The notes: generated by a model from the sequence alone, not told the origin. A DNA stretch of 64,000 nt from Pisolithus tinctorius (GCA_024663395.1 JANFAH010000002.1:2976001-3040000), one strand, 5' to 3'. Counted from the first letter of the stretch, positions 22,669 through 36,286 are shown. Numbers and translations are program-made.

Positions 22669-25600
22669 CTAGTCAAGCGACTTCCTCCCCAACAACTTCT
22701 CTATCTCCCGGTGCTCTCGGAGCCAGGACGAAAATGGTTTTTCCTGTTCTCGTCTACGGAACTCTCGCATCTCCAGCAGGTAATTCGCAAACGCGATGAG
22801 CGTGCCGTAACGGTACCTGATCAAGGAAAAGTGAGCATAACTTTTCGTGTTGAGGAAGGGCATTGTACACCGACAGATAATTAACGGCGACGCTCATCAG
22901 CTTGCGGTATTTGACGCTTCCCTTCTCGCAAGCATCCACTTTCAGTTTGTAGCTGTAACGCGTTCGCTATCAACCAATAATAGAACTGGACAACCACCAC
23001 ACTCACTCATATATTGCCTTGCGGAGATTCTGAACGTCTTGCATAAGGTCAATGGCACGGTCAGTCAAGCGTTTCGCCAGCTTCCCATGGGACAAAACAC
23101 CAATAAGTTGTAGGATAGTCTTGTACTCCCCTACCACGGTCATGTTGACCACGCTGACATAGAAGAGGAATGGCGCGTACCCTGTAAGTATGCCTCCTCT
23201 TCAGAGGGGCCGTCAATCGTATCGTACGTAGTGATTTCCACATCATCGGAAGTATCATCAAGGTGAATGTCTCTGGACCAGTTCATGATCGTTGATATCA
23301 GGCAGGCTGTAACCATTCCTGACGTCGTGCGGCCTCGGCCCATCTGGCAGTTGAAAATAAAGTCTCCGGCTTGGGAGTAACCTAGCCGTACGCGTTCCAG
23401 TAGTTGAGAGAGCGCGTCCGGAAGCGGTGCCTGCTCATCAGTCTGCAAGATGCGTTAGTCACAAGACTTCCAAAAGTACATCTCTACGTACGATAGCTAC
23501 ACGATCGTAGTTAACCTTGAGTCAAAGGACATCAAATCAAATTTTAACCGAGACTTGGAGAGAACTAACCTTGAAGCCTTCCTTTACCATCAAATTAAAA
23601 GCGTCACGAGGTGTCATGATGTCATCCTCCGAAACCGTTTCCCATATGGGTATGATGGAAAACACGCCAGGACGTTCTTCGACCTCGTCGTGCAGAAGGA
23701 TACGCCCCTCCCCTTGTCTGAGCTCGCGAAGGACATCCAGCTTGAATCTTTCTTCCATATTTTCCACCATGCTGGTAGTTACTCCTGTTGCCCTGTGGGG
23801 GATACGCATATATTCGCTTCATAAACGCCGAAAGGTATACACCACTTACTCCACATTTTCCAGTGGTTTGTCGACAAGTCGTAAGACGTGCGGCCGCCCA
23901 GCGACATATATGACAGGTTCCTATCAGTGTATAGGCTTTGCATGCGCAGTGGAATTCGAGAGGATAAACACCGACCTCTCTCAATGAAGTCCAAAACACC
24001 ATATTGTTGCCGTTCGGCCCAGCATCTACTCTCCCTAGTGCTCGACGAAGCCTGCATGCGTCGTGAATAACATAACCCACAAAATCATGTGTGACTGACC
24101 CCTGGACAGTGGGCATCCCGCTGGGAGATCGGAATCAACAAATGTTATAAATGACAGTGAGCACACTGGTGTTACCTTCCACAGACCATTTTCCCATCGC
24201 CAGCGTTTACGACCACAGAGGTGGGGTCTCCGGGCAAGGATGATGCTAATTTGAGAGTCAATGGTACGCGACGGAAGTTCGGTGCACCTTCAATCCGCCT
24301 GTTGAGACACCGGTGTAAATGGAGCGCCAACACGCCCCGAGGCCTCAGTCATTACAGGACGAGGTTGTCATCACGTACTCTGGCAGTGTCATCTTCTGCA
24401 GGTTGACAAAGAAATCGCTCTTTAGGATCGTAGATGCAGACAAGATACTACCGGAACGGTTGATCACTACTTGTTTAACTTCGTCAGGATGGGCAACCCC
24501 GCCGTCGACATCGGTTCGCTCCAGGGGCGTTAGGGCACGCAGGCTGTCAACATGAAGTTCTTTCTCAAACGTCTTTATCACTGAGAGAAGCGTCAGCACA
24601 ACACGTAATAGACGAGTAATGAAACATCGCACCCGGTCGACTCTCGATGAACTGTTCGAATGTTTCAACAGATTTGATCGTATCAGGCTTAGTAGATTGC
24701 AGGTATGCTTGGAAGGCTATGAGTTCGAAGTAACGACGCAAGTTGTGTAGACCTGGTGGACCGTGAGATTGCGAGATACGCAATTACCAAGTTGCAGACC
24801 TTTCGACGCGTGAATACGCTTCTGCTTCTCGTCTGTAGCTTGCTCTGCCTTCAGGCGCTCTGCGTCGATATGGTCCCGGAGGTTGAATACCACAGCACAT
24901 CGGTCGATTGCTTCATCAACGGCATTTTTCACTGCTGGTCCCTTGCGTACGATACGCAAAAGGCCTTCATAGCTGCTTACCATCGGGTTGATCTGACGGT
25001 GTGAGTTGACTCACTGTTGATAACTTGGTACGAATGCCGCCTGTTCACGAGTTCTTCACCAAAAACATCTGTACCAGGAACGGAGGTTGTGGATAGAGAC
25101 CGGGAACGGCTAATCATCCGAGAAGGCGTCTGGTCAAGCTGTCTATTCTCCCTGAGCCACTGTTGAATCAAAAGAATGATAACCTGCCGACCGTCGTCAC
25201 GGGTTTGCTGTCAATTGACGGGTAAACGATGTTGCTGGTGTGTCTTACCGTAGTCAGCGTGCTGCGGCCACGACCAAGCTGGCAGTTGACTACAATGGCA
25301 GTGTTTGTAGATTCATTGCGAACTACGAGATCCATTAGTTCCCTGATATCTGAGAAGTCTGGTGGGTGTTCTGAAGTGATTGGAATACGAGCATATTGGA
25401 CCTCAACCCCGCTGTTCGACCGGCACGATGCCATGATGTCCTTGAGGACTGCAACATTCGCTGGCTGTACGCCCTCCCATACAGGTATAACAGAGCCATC
25501 AGTGGTCTCGGTGTGCAGTAAGATCCTTTATACCAATCGGTCGACATCTCTCAGATTTTGAATTATGGACTTTTCGCACCTTCCTCCAAATGCTTCGAGT

Positions 25601-28600
25601 TCTGCGAGTACATCATCTCTTAGCCGTTCTTCTAGCACTTCCAGTCGGGATGCGGAAATGCCACCATAATCTGCGATACAAAAATGAGCGATATCAGAGA
25701 GTGCGCAACTGGAAGTCTTTACCTTTCATGTTTCGAAGGGTGAAACGTTCTCGTCTCAGACAATACGGTGCACCATTGACATAGACCAACGGTTCCTCTC
25801 TCAGTGTTACCCACACGATCTTATTAACATTTGGATGGTTCTCCTTGACAAGGCCAACCACTTCGTCGATTGCTGATTCGGTGGGCTGCCCGCTAGCATA
25901 TATGTTGGTGCCTGGGACATTCCTAAAGTTAATGGCACCCCGAACAGAGTGTAGGACACGCTGTGATCTCGACAGCCACTGGTCGGACTTCAACAGCGTT
26001 CTGGTCCATAGTGAGCATGCATTGTGTAAGGGCCAACCGAACGCACCCTTCCCGCAAAATGATGCCACTGCGATTCTATTGGGCGTCGCTTGAGTGACCT
26101 CCAGTATTCCACTACCCGAGATCGACTGACCTTCACAACATGATCTGTGTACTCATCTCCAAGTAACTGCCCACCTGCCATTTCTACATCGTTCTTCTTG
26201 CCCGCCACCAGAGATTTATCGGCGGGTCCTGACCGAGATAACAGGGAGAGATCGTTGATGGGCGCAAAAACATTTAACCTGGATCCTTGAGATTTCCTGA
26301 GGAACTTCACTTGGCTAGATGACTTGTCTCAGCGTTCTTGCGAAGTGCTCTCAGAGCGAGTAGCTTACTTCCATATTTCAGATCTAGTCTGTAAGTCTGT
26401 TAAAACGAGACTCCGCAATATAAAAAAGGACGTCACACGGACCTTCAACCATTCTGAAAACGTCTGGTCGAAATCAGGCACGGAGTCGACATAACTTGCA
26501 AATGCGATTAGGAAGAAACTAAAAGTCACCCGTCGGGAGGAATGTCGTTCTATTGTTGAGGCTACGCACTACTGTTCAAGTGCCCTGCTGGCCTTGTTTA
26601 GTAGCTCCTCTCTCCTGTATTCGTCTTGATCTAACGTGGTAAGGGCATATTGGATCCGGAGGATTAGAACGTCTTCCCGAAGATTAATTACATGGTCACC
26701 TGCAACATTAAGCAGAATTAGTTGAGTGACGCACTCACAGATGAGCGCGCGCGCAAATTACGAGGTACAAAAACACTTACAAGTATCGACAACGCGATCG
26801 ACAAGCCGCTTCGCTTGAAGTCCTTGGTCTAAGCAACCGAGCAAGCTAAGGATGGCGCTGTAATTGCCTTGGTGTGCCTTGCGCAGGTTCTCCAGTAACG
26901 AAGGTTGCGCCATGAGCAAAGCAATCGCAGATTGTGATTGCAGATCTGTGATTTGTAGTCCACAATTTCTAACTTCCATAGAACAGCTAGCAGAAACAGA
27001 ACGTACGCTGTTGCAACAAATAAGTCAGGCGCAATAATGATTTATTCGAATCTTGTTGTGCGCTTGCATGATCCAACGCTTGTGCGAGCTTTAAGTCGGT
27101 GGCGGGCTAAAGAAAGAAGCGTATATTCTGCATTGGAGAACCATCTGCTCTTCAGAAAACTTACTTGGTTTGTTGGCTGCAGGTGGTGATCAACCGCTCT
27201 TGCTAAATTATGGGTATCAAATGCACTCACGGTAGCATATCCCGGGGTACCGCCCCCTACCTTACCTGGGCTGGAATTGATCATACTGAGGAACGATTTG
27301 TTTGCATAAGGATCCTCGAAACCCTGACGAATTGCCATCCTCCTTCTCACTATCAGGGCCGCAACCATGGCAAAAGTAGTGCGTACGGCACCCACGCCAC
27401 AAGAAAAGACCAACGCGCTACGCAGAGGGTCAGTGTCCTTGATGACCCGTAGGTACGCATCAAGATAATTGTCCTAGAGCAGGTTGGTCATGAGTCGATT
27501 AAGAGACGGGATAGGACGTTACCTCTATTGGGCGGTCGGGAGTTATAGGAATTCTGATCGGTAAGTTGACGCTTGGAACGTGTAACAATGTAAAACGCGT
27601 GGACCTACCGGTGATACTAGAGATTGCCAGTTAACTGTGAAACACTGATACTCAACGAAGCGATGACGTTACCTCCACATTCCAACCATCTAAGCTCATG
27701 TTCTCCCATAGCTCGCGAGGCGTTCTCACATTTGTCTCGCCAACATGCGTCCACGTTGGTAAAATGGCGCCGTCCCCTCTTTCGGTAGCTTTGTATGAGA
27801 AGCGTCTCAGTTATCGCGCGTAACGAGGTCCACATGGGGGACATACGGAGCTCGTTGTGAGTCAAAATCAGTCCACCATACCTGAAAGAGAGCAGTAAGG
27901 ACTCTGAGGGAATCGGACCCGTGTCGGGAGGTCTTACTTGGTAGCTTCCTGGAGTATGTCATTCTTCAAGCGGGTCTCGATTGCCTCTAGGTTTTCAGCT
28001 CGATCGGACAAGGAGAGTGTCTTGCGTGGCTCCGAAGAATCACGCAACACGAAAGGGCGCCCGGAGATATAAACTAACACGGTGGCGAAGTGAGCTGAAC
28101 CACTACAGTGCCGTCTCTCAGGACAGCACACAAGGCATGGGGGACTCACCGACTGGCTCTTCTCGAGTAGAGAACCAAACCACGTGCGAAGGATCGGGGG
28201 TACCCGGGCGACATCTGAGCACAGACAGTATGGCACGCAGGCCCTGTGTACGGGGCTGCGCCACTCCGTACACGTTGAGATTACCTTGGCGAGGCGCTCT
28301 GAAGTTTGGGGCACCATGAACATTAAGGTCAATGTCGAGGGCACGGCCTACAAGGAAATAATAATGGATACTTTGGACGATCGAGTATCAGGCGATTGCT
28401 AACCGGACGGATGGTAGTCTGTCTTGAGGATGAACCCCCTGGAGAGGACACTACCTGACCTTGTCTTGACAACTGACGTTTCGGATCGCTTAAGATTGAC
28501 CATCAAGTCGAGAGGTTGTACGGCTTCTCTAATAGCTGGAGGGGTTGGCCTTGTCTGACTTGCTGAACGAGGACTATTATGAGCTGTGCTGAGGTGGCCG

Positions 28601-28692
28601 GACGGCTTTTGAAGGTGTGGCATCGGTACAGGATGCGAGCCAGTGCGGAGTTGTGCCATTGCCTGGGTTGTTTCTCTGTCGTCGTCCATCAT
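22669..28692 (-). CDS. Paladin-like protein with three phosphatase-type domains
   Basis: A large multi-intron gene, ATG at 28692 (next codon also ATG), terminal RKSLD and stop at 22669. Three repeats of the paladin layout are visible, each with a strand ending REEPxxYxxGxPxxLR, a helical region and a Cys-x5-Arg loop. Domain 1: YISGRPFVLRD (about 28065) and VFSCGVGAVRTTF (about 27400). Domain 2: WVTLREEPLVYVNGAPYCLR (about 25780) and VVNCQLGRGRST (about 25290). Domain 3: EPVIYVAGRPHVLR (about 23900) and FNCQMGRGRTTSG (about 23360). The N-terminus (28399-28692) is Pro/Ser/Gln-rich and disordered, leading to TRSGSVLSRGFILKTDYHPSG. The fold is that of cysteine phosphatases acting on inositol phosphates or phosphoinositides (PTP-like phytase relatives); activity of any domain is unproven. 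Exact exon edges between 25500 and 27900 were not resolved. Confidence 0.85.
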
Positions 28693-29313
28693 TTAGGAAG
28701 AGACTATCCAATGGCCACGACGACGATAAGATGAGTAGCTTCGTACCCGATCGAGGCCAAATGCCTCGAGGTTAATGAGCTGCCGAATTTGGCATTCGGC
28801 CTCTCCCACTCCGACCCGGAGGACAGGAAAGTACACAAGTCTGAAAGGAATCTTCTTGCGTTGTGGACTTTTCAATCGAAGACCATGATCACACACTGAC
28901 AACAGGCAAGTGAAATCATTCTTATCCAAAATGATATCCATGCGCCAATAACTCCACCTCAAGTAGCTTTCTCATGGTACTTATAATTGCGCGTTTTTCG
29001 TGTCCTCTGCCAAATCACGCTAGCGTCGTAGTTCCGCGGAGACCTCCGGAGAGCGTGGAAAAGGCTCTTGTGTGTATTCAAAGTGGGCGTGGGCATAGCG
29101 GCTGGGGTGCCCGTTTGCGGGCAAGTAGCAAACCAAGAACGCCAAGAAGGGACTAGTGGTGGCAAATAAAGCTGTATACTAGTAGTTGTAGTAATTGGTT
29201 TGGGAGCCACTAGTCAGGTCACGTGAAGGCACTTCGCTTCAACGGCGCAGGGAGCCCGGTGAGTCTTTCTGTCTCCACCAGCATCGTTTCAGACCCTCGC
29301 TGCGTCTCACACT
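28693..29313. promoter_or_regulatory. Divergent intergenic region paladin / AVT transporter
   Basis: A 621-base region upstream of two divergent genes, so it should hold both promoters. Minus-strand open frames here lack an ATG start (the longest begins with GTG at 29210) and match no family I know. Confidence 0.5.
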
Positions 29314-32049
29314 ATGCCGTCCCCATCGTCGTCTAAACCTATGAACATTGGTAGTCCACGGAGAGACGAAACTTCTCGCACAGGGACACCTACACCTACA
29401 GGTACACCAGATATCCGGGTCTTGCGGGCTCAATATTCGGGAACACCACCAGTTCCGAACATCGCCTTTCGTTACGCACCTGTGAGCGCTTCCTACTCCA
29501 GCCGCGACGGTCCTCTTGCGACCAGTGTTTCATCCCATGAAGCAGCAAACAACCTATTACATCGCCCTTCGCTCGGAGCTGTTGGTGGAAGACCACCTCC
29601 GTCAGATAATCCCTGGAATGACACGGGCGCAACGGATACAATGGGTCTATCGGATGAAGAGATAGCCAGAGTCGTCAGGCAGCACCTCGTCTTTCCCGAT
29701 GAGAGAAATGGATCCGATCGCGAAGAAACTCCCACAAGCAGCACCATGACGCCTTGCCGATCTCCACCTCCAAGGGAGAGTTCCGGCGCATTCCCCATCC
29801 CTTATGAGGTACCTGGCGCCGATATCACGTGAGATCACAAGTTCCAGCCGAATTATGGAGTGCTAAAAACATTTGATAACCGTCATTGCAGTCACGATAT
29901 CTACAAGTGGCACGCGGATCAAAGGCGGCAGTCTGTCCGTCCACGGGCCACCTCTTTTGCAGGTTCTGTCACGCCGTCACACCCGGCGTTTGAGCACATT
30001 CACGAACCTGGAGGTTTCAGGCGCAACTATGTCCTTTTACAATCTAATAATGCTGAGGGCGTAGAGGATAGACGGGCAACAAACAATTTCGTTGAATTCC
30101 TATACATATTCGGACAGTTTGTGAGTCGCTCTAGTCTGCGGATAGTATGGAAAGTAACGATGGTCCAGGCTGGAGAAGACCTTGAGGAAGACGAAGACAG
30201 AGTTGACGAGGAGGAAGCTACTGAGCAGCCTCAACCGGGCACAGTATCTGCCATTGCAGATGAGGCACAACCTTTACTTAAGCAGGCGCAACGCGCAAGG
30301 TCTCATTCTAGGCGGCGGGCGGCATCCGTCGGTGCTCATGGCGACGCAACGGTCCCACAAGCAGTACTTATGGTGGGACCTTCGCCATCATAGCATGCTT
30401 TGGTGCTGACAGTAAACAGCTTCTTAAGTCGTTTGTAGGCACCGGAGTTTTATTTCTTGGAAAAGCGTACGTGTTTCCCCGCAGACTTCATGACGTTCTA
30501 ATTAGTCGGATAGATTTGCAAATGGAGGTCTACTGTTTTCCACCATTACCATCGCCTTTGTTGCTTTGGTATCTCTGTATTCCTTCCTATTGCTGGTCGA
30601 GGCCAAATTTATTGTTTCGGGGTCCTTCGGAGGTTTGTGTTTCGTTGTTCGTTGGCTCTCGGGATATTCATATGCGTTGATAGACATCGGCGGAGCTTTA
30701 TATGGTCCTTGGATGCGTTACGCCATTCTTTCTTCAATTGCGTTTTCCCAGCTAGGATTTGTGGCTGCTTATACCATCTTTGTTGCAGAAAATCTAAAGG
30801 TTGGTCTTTGTCGAAGAATTCGCAACGGATATCTCATACTCTCCAGGCTTTCGTGGCAGCTGCAACGCAATGCGCGGCCAGTTTTTCTGTTTTGTTCTTC
30901 ATTCTCATCCAATTGGTCATTTTTCTTCCTTTGGCCCTCGTTAGGAATCTCGCGAAGCTTAGTACTGCAGCACTTGTTGCGGATGTCTTCATCTTCGCTG
31001 GTCTGTTATATATATTCGGCAGCGAAATATCTACTATCAGTGAGAAAGGCACGGCGGAGGTCCAGCTTTTCAACCCTAGGGATTTCCCGTTGTTCATAGG
31101 GTACGCCGTGGCTCAAGGGTATCTCTGCGGTAGCTTATTCTCCGACAGGACTGCTGTCTTCTCATTTGAAGGAGTGGGATTGGTGAGTCCAAACATTTGT
31201 TCTATTTCATATAAGGATCATTAATATAGGCCGTCAAGGTCATCCCAATTACCGATGCAATGCGTGAACCGCACAAGTTCCCAAGAGCCCTTACTGGTGT
31301 GATGATCGGAACGCTCTGTGCGTGTCTTCCAGTGTTCTTGCAGCTTTGTTAATAGTGTCCTTTAGTCCTCTTTGGTGGCGCAGGTGCTCTCGCGTATTTG
31401 ACCTTTGGCAAAGAAGTAAACACCGTCGTTCTTGTGAACCTCGACCTAACTAACAAGTTTACTCAAGCGGTGAGACGAAAGTTGCTTGCAGTTCTAACTA
31501 TCTTGACTTATTGCCTCGCGTTAGGTTCAATTCCTATACTCCGTTGCCATATTGCTATCCATCCCCCTCCAGTTCTTCCCAGCTGTCCGTATCCTCGAGA
31601 ACGGACTATTCGTTCGTAGTGGCAAGCGGAATCCTCGCGTCAAATGGTTGAAAAACCTATTCCGTTTTGCACTGGTGATGTTCTGTACCGGGGTCAGCTG
31701 GCTCGGAGCTGCTGACTTGGACAAATTCGTGGCGCTGATCGGAAGTTTCGCATGGTGAGTGTCGTTTCCCTGCCCTTGAGCGAATTCATCAGAATGATGA
31801 TGCTCCGTGCCCAGTATTCCTTTGTGTTTCGTCTACCCAGCAATGCTGCACTATAAGGCCGTTGCAAAGACATGGAGACAGAAGCTTATTGACATTCTGC
31901 TTGGCGGTTTCGGCGTAGCCGCGATGGTATTCACCACTGCCCAAACCATTAAGGTGCCGTATATTGTTTTGCACAGAATGGTATGACCCTGACGCTACGA
32001 TCAGCTCATGGCTGCTCCTGAAGCCGCACCACAACCAACCATGTGTTGA
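29314..32049 (+). CDS. Vacuolar amino acid transporter, AVT3-like
   Basis: Member of the amino acid/auxin permease (AAAP) family; the AVT3/AVT4 type exports neutral amino acids from the vacuole. ATG 29314 opens a hydrophilic N-terminal region of roughly 300 residues, rich in Ser, Pro and Thr with an acidic stretch (EDLEEDEDRVDEEE, about 30175-30220) and PLLKQAQRARSHSRRR. The transporter core then starts LLKSFVGTGVLFLGKAF, the classic first helix of the family, followed by about ten more helices: NGGLLFSTITIAFVALVSL, YAILSSIAFSQLGFVAAYTI, VLFFILIQLVIFLPLALVR, FSFEGVGLVIPI, ALAYLTFG, QFLYSVAILLSIPLQFFPA, ALVMFCTGVSWLGA and GGFGVAAMVFTTAQTI. A last intron leads to LMAAPEAAPQPTMC and TGA at 32047-32049. 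The long N-terminal tail is typical of fungal AVT proteins and may be regulatory. Confidence 0.88.
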
Positions 32050-32790
32050 GCTGTTCCATACTTGGTTCACTTGTTACCCAGGAATCAGGATGCTGAAGGC
32101 TTCCTTGTCTCATGCACAGGAATCAACATCACACCCGTTTTGCATAATCACCAGTTTCATTGTATTTCGTAGTAGACATATCAAGGAACGTAACTACCGA
32201 TTTCGATATCCAATAGAGACGGCTCCTACATTGAAGAAGACACGGAAATGAGCGTGATCACTGTCAAAGGGCGCAGTAACCACTATCGGCAGTACTTGTT
32301 GACGTTGCAGCATGGCCGTGGCAAGTCCTAAGTTGTTTACCCTCGTGCCTACATTTCCATAGATTTCTACCCATGGCGTCCACGCGACGACCACGTTTTC
32401 TCATCACAGTGACATAGTTTCGCCAAAGCATGGGTGATGTCCCATTTACCGACGCTCCGATGAGGTCTCTGTCAACTAATTCATATTAATAGGGACGATT
32501 CGGGTGTTGCAATATTCTTGTGGTTATCGTCGAATTCCGTAACAGTCTCTCACAAATGGCGACGAAAGGCACCCTTATTACAGGCGATAAAGGGGGGCAC
32601 AGCAAGCGACGGACTATCGGAATGACATCGTCCGCAAGGCAGCACGCCTATTATGGGGACAACCTCGCATTTTACGGTCCTCACCGAAACCACGATGGAT
32701 TCTTACATATATTTCGGATAGAATCACCGCTTCCTTGTTCCCCGCTGCATCCCCCTCGACGTCCTCCTCTTGCTGGCGCAAGACGATATT
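32050..32790. other. Intergenic region AVT3-like - AhpC/TSA gene
   Basis: A 741-base region holding the 3' flank of the transporter and the 5' region of the next gene. No supported gene; a spliced 5' leader of the downstream gene could lie here. Confidence 0.5.
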
Positions 32791-35251
32791 ATGTCTGTAT
32801 TAACTAATGTTCTACCTACCAGCCAGTCTCGTATTCGGAGGAAGCCCGCTCCAAGCCTGGAGCTTGACGCACGCTACCCGAGGCCTGATCCAGATGACCC
32901 GTTTGCACCTCTTTCTGTGCTTCGCAGCCGAACGGCCAGTACTCTTGGTGCTGTTGGCCCGACCCCTCTGACTTTCAGAGGCACGTCAACTTCGCATCTC
33001 CCTACTTTGTCATATACTGGGGGCAGGTACCCCCCGGATATTTATCAAGCATATCTCAATTCCCCACCAACAACTGTAGTATCCCCTAGTTCTGAGCAGT
33101 CATGGATTAAACCACCCCCTTCCTCCCCGGTGGATTCCGCAGACCCCCATTCACGAGTATCTCCCCAGAGAAGACGGTCCCAGTCTGCGGTCTCGAGGAA
33201 TGAGGCTCGATCATCTCCTAGGACTTCACCTTACGGGCATTCCAACCTGCATTCGTACGTGCTCGCGGGCGCGCGGTCTTCTACGCCCGCACTCGCCCCA
33301 GCTTTTTCTACGGAATTGCAGAGCAAGTTTCCAGAAACAGTGGTTCGTCATGGAAACGAGATTGTGCGTTCCTCGAGGCCTCCGCATGAAGTCGGCGGAA
33401 TAATGTCTATGCCATCATCTCAGGTTCATCTTCCTGTCTTGGAAGATGGACCGCCATCATCAAGGAAGGGAAGGAAGTTTACTCGGTTCTTTCCTAGGAG
33501 AGCGGTTGGTCGACTGAGTCAGGGACAGAAGTCGTCGGATAATTTGGCACTTGCGGTACATGGCCCCTCTATTCTACCATTCCCACAGCGCTCGAATGGA
33601 CGATCATCAAAGGGCAAGCAATTGCCGGAAGAGAGCACGTTTCATGCTCGTCGGAAATCAACGGCATTATTCTCAGCTGCTGTGGCTGCGAACCTACACA
33701 CCATTGATGTTTCTGTTTCGAGTCCTATGGGCGCTGCAGGCGGAGCTCTGATGTATGAGCCTCTCACTGATGCCGATCTTGGGTATTTAAGTGACTCGAG
33801 AATTCCTCTCTCACGACCACATACTTCTCACCACATCCCCGTGGATCCCGTCCCCCCTCGTAACGTGCATGCTCGATCTCAAACCATGGATGGTCCTTTG
33901 TGTGATATCTCCCGACATGCGCGGAATGGCAGTGACGCACCACAGCTTTCGCCCGTGCCTCCGTATCTCGACTTCGACGAGCATGCCCTGCCGACCCCAA
34001 AGCAGTTGACGGACGCGGCATCTTGCGTCGTGATCGCAGAAAATGGGATAAGAGTTCATTTTGGCGACCTATTTAAAGAGAAAAAAACTATTGTCATATT
34101 TATCAGACATTTCTGGTGAGTATAACATCACTTCCATTATAGTGACTGCTAAAGTCGAACCCCGCCGGAACTTAGGTGTTCATTATGCCAAGACTACATG
34201 TTTTCATTGTCCAGTACGGTCGACCCGAAGCTGCTAAAACAGGCAGATGTGAATTTGGTTGTTATCGGCAATGGTTCGTTCAGCATGATTAAGTCGTACA
34301 GACGTAGGTGTTGTTGTGTTGTTAATCTCCGTCATGTCTTACGCGATTCTGCAGAAATATTCCGCACGCCTTTCGCTGTCTATACCGATCCCTCGATGCG
34401 TCTTCACAATGCACTTGGCATGATGAGCCTTCGAAAAGCAGGACCCAAATCACCAACAAAGCGCGGTAGCTATGTTCGCCACGGAAAGGTAAATGGCCTC
34501 GCAATGGTTGTTGCCAATGCTCTTCGTACTGGTATGCCGATCTGGGAGAAAGGAGGCGACCCATCTCAGCTGGGTGGCGAGTTTGTTTTTGGGCCTGGGT
34601 GAAAGATTTTGTCATGTTCTCGTTGGCTGAAGTACTGAGTCACACAATCGCTTTAGGTTGACTGCGACTTTTGCGCACCGAATGCCTAACGCTGGCTGTC
34701 ATGCCCCCATTCTGCGCGTGCTGGCTGCCGCTGGAGTGAGTGTGAGCTGCGAAGCACATTTGCCTGCTTTGGAACCCTCTGGACGGCCAAGTGCTCGCGA
34801 GGAGAGCGGAGACCGGTGGATGGAAGAACGTCGTTTGAGTCTTGCAAGGATCAGGGAACGAAAAATTGCGCGTCGCATGGGCATTGATTTCCCGATCCGT
34901 ACTGAGGGAAATCCTGTCTCACCAACAGCCCTGCAACCATCCCCTTCTTCCCGGCCATCCAGTACCAACGGCAATCAAACTGAAGACAGTATAGATGGAG
35001 GGAATGGGTTGCGAACGGAGACCGTGGATTGTCATGGTGACGATGGCGACGATGCCGTCGTAATAGTATCTGCTGGCGATTCGGATACCGAAATTGTCTC
35101 AGGGGGGTCACAAACGCTGGCGGAATCTGATTACGATTCCGACCACACAAGAAATGAAGAGGTTGAGCCTCACGATTTGTCGGGAAACAAGGCAGCATTG
35201 CTCGATCTCGAAGATCTTGGTATACCTCCGGGTTTGACTGTGTCATCATGA
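32791..35251 (+). CDS. AhpC/TSA-2 (peroxiredoxin-like) domain protein with long disordered N-terminus
   Basis: ATG at 32791 (MSVLTNVLP). About 400 residues of Pro/Ser/Arg-rich low-complexity sequence, with a basic patch RKGRKFTRFFPRRAVGR, precede a thioredoxin-fold domain. That domain begins TDAASCVVIAENGIRV and continues FGDLFKEKKTIVIFIRHFW, then across an intron at 34116 CSLCQDYMFSLS, so the candidate redox pair is Cys443 and Cys446. It continues LVVIGNGSFSMIKSYR, FAVYTDPSMRLHNALGM, and ends the domain with GGEFVFGPG and FAHRMPNAGCHAPILRVLAAAGV. The tail of about 170 residues is acidic and ends LGIPPGLTVSS, TGA at 35249-35251. The AhpC-TSA_2 family (PF13911) resembles PRXL2/FAM213 proteins; peroxidase activity is unproven. 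Four short introns are implied. Confidence 0.82.
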
Positions 35252-36286
35252 GCCCCGGAGCTGGTGTTTTTATACGATTATGTAGTTTCTACACGTGTAC
35301 TTGTTCGTAGTACATACAATTGGAGAGCCCGTATGCTACGTACGCGTGTCCGTATTATCAGCAACAACGTTGATCGTTACAAAAGGCCTTGATGTTGCAT
35401 TCACTACCAAAGGGGATGGCGAACCACGACAAATTTCTACCAAGTGGGTCTTATCACTCCTATCTGCGTGTCTTACGAAGGCTCAAAAGCTGTTTCCTGA
35501 TCGTGATGTACCCGCTGCTGTACATATCATTACACGATCCATCATTGCGGGCTGTGGGGACTGCATTTCTGTGCGGAAGGCACGTTTCCGCACGACGGGA
35601 CGCAAAAACGGTCCGCATTGTTGTAGTATAGTGCCAGTCGTACGCTATAGTTGAAAAATGAAAGTGCATACCTTCCTGAAACCTGGGGATGCACAAGTCC
35701 GATCACAAGATACGGGTGAATAGATTACCTGGATTAGGAGACTGACCTTGCGCCAAACCACGTAACAGATGGCCTGATGAGGCTCATCTGATGGTATCGA
35801 TATGACTTGACAAACTTTGAGAAAACACGAAACCGTATTATGTGTGTGTTGAAGCGTGTCCACTACGCGAGCGCAAGGCATAAGTACTATGATTGCGTCA
35901 CCTTTTTTTTCCCCTGGAAGTTAAGTCTGTTTTTTGTTAAATATTAAGCAGAGAATCTCGTCGACGTGGTTCAAGTTGACATGAGAAAATGAGGGTGAGA
36001 CTATGCCCTTGACCACTCAAAGAATAGACTTGACAGATGCAGCGACGGCCAACTTTGATTTTCGAAACACAGGTCTTGGAACGGGAATGCATTGTACGTA
36101 AGTCCACGTGACTGGATGTTTTTTGGGGATGAACGGTAAAACGCGCTAAATAAAAAAAAGTTGGGACTGGGGGCAGGGCATTCAACTGGGTATCATATAT
36201 TAAGTGCCCTTGGACCTCTTCCTCTCTCTTCAACTCCCTCTTCCTCACGTACCTCGATCGAGGCGAGCACCTTACCAGCCCTCTAA
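35252..36286. promoter_or_regulatory. Upstream region of the fatty acid synthase gene
   Basis: A 1,035-base gap. Close to the FAS start are a TATA-like run (TATCATATATTAAG, 36191-36204) and a CT-rich stretch (about 36215-36243), a common core-promoter layout in highly expressed fungal genes. The rest holds no supported gene. Confidence 0.45.

Noticed and set aside
28959..29210. Minus-strand 83-codon open frame upstream of the paladin gene
   Set aside because: It begins with GTG, not ATG, matches no family I recognise, and lies in the divergent promoter region.
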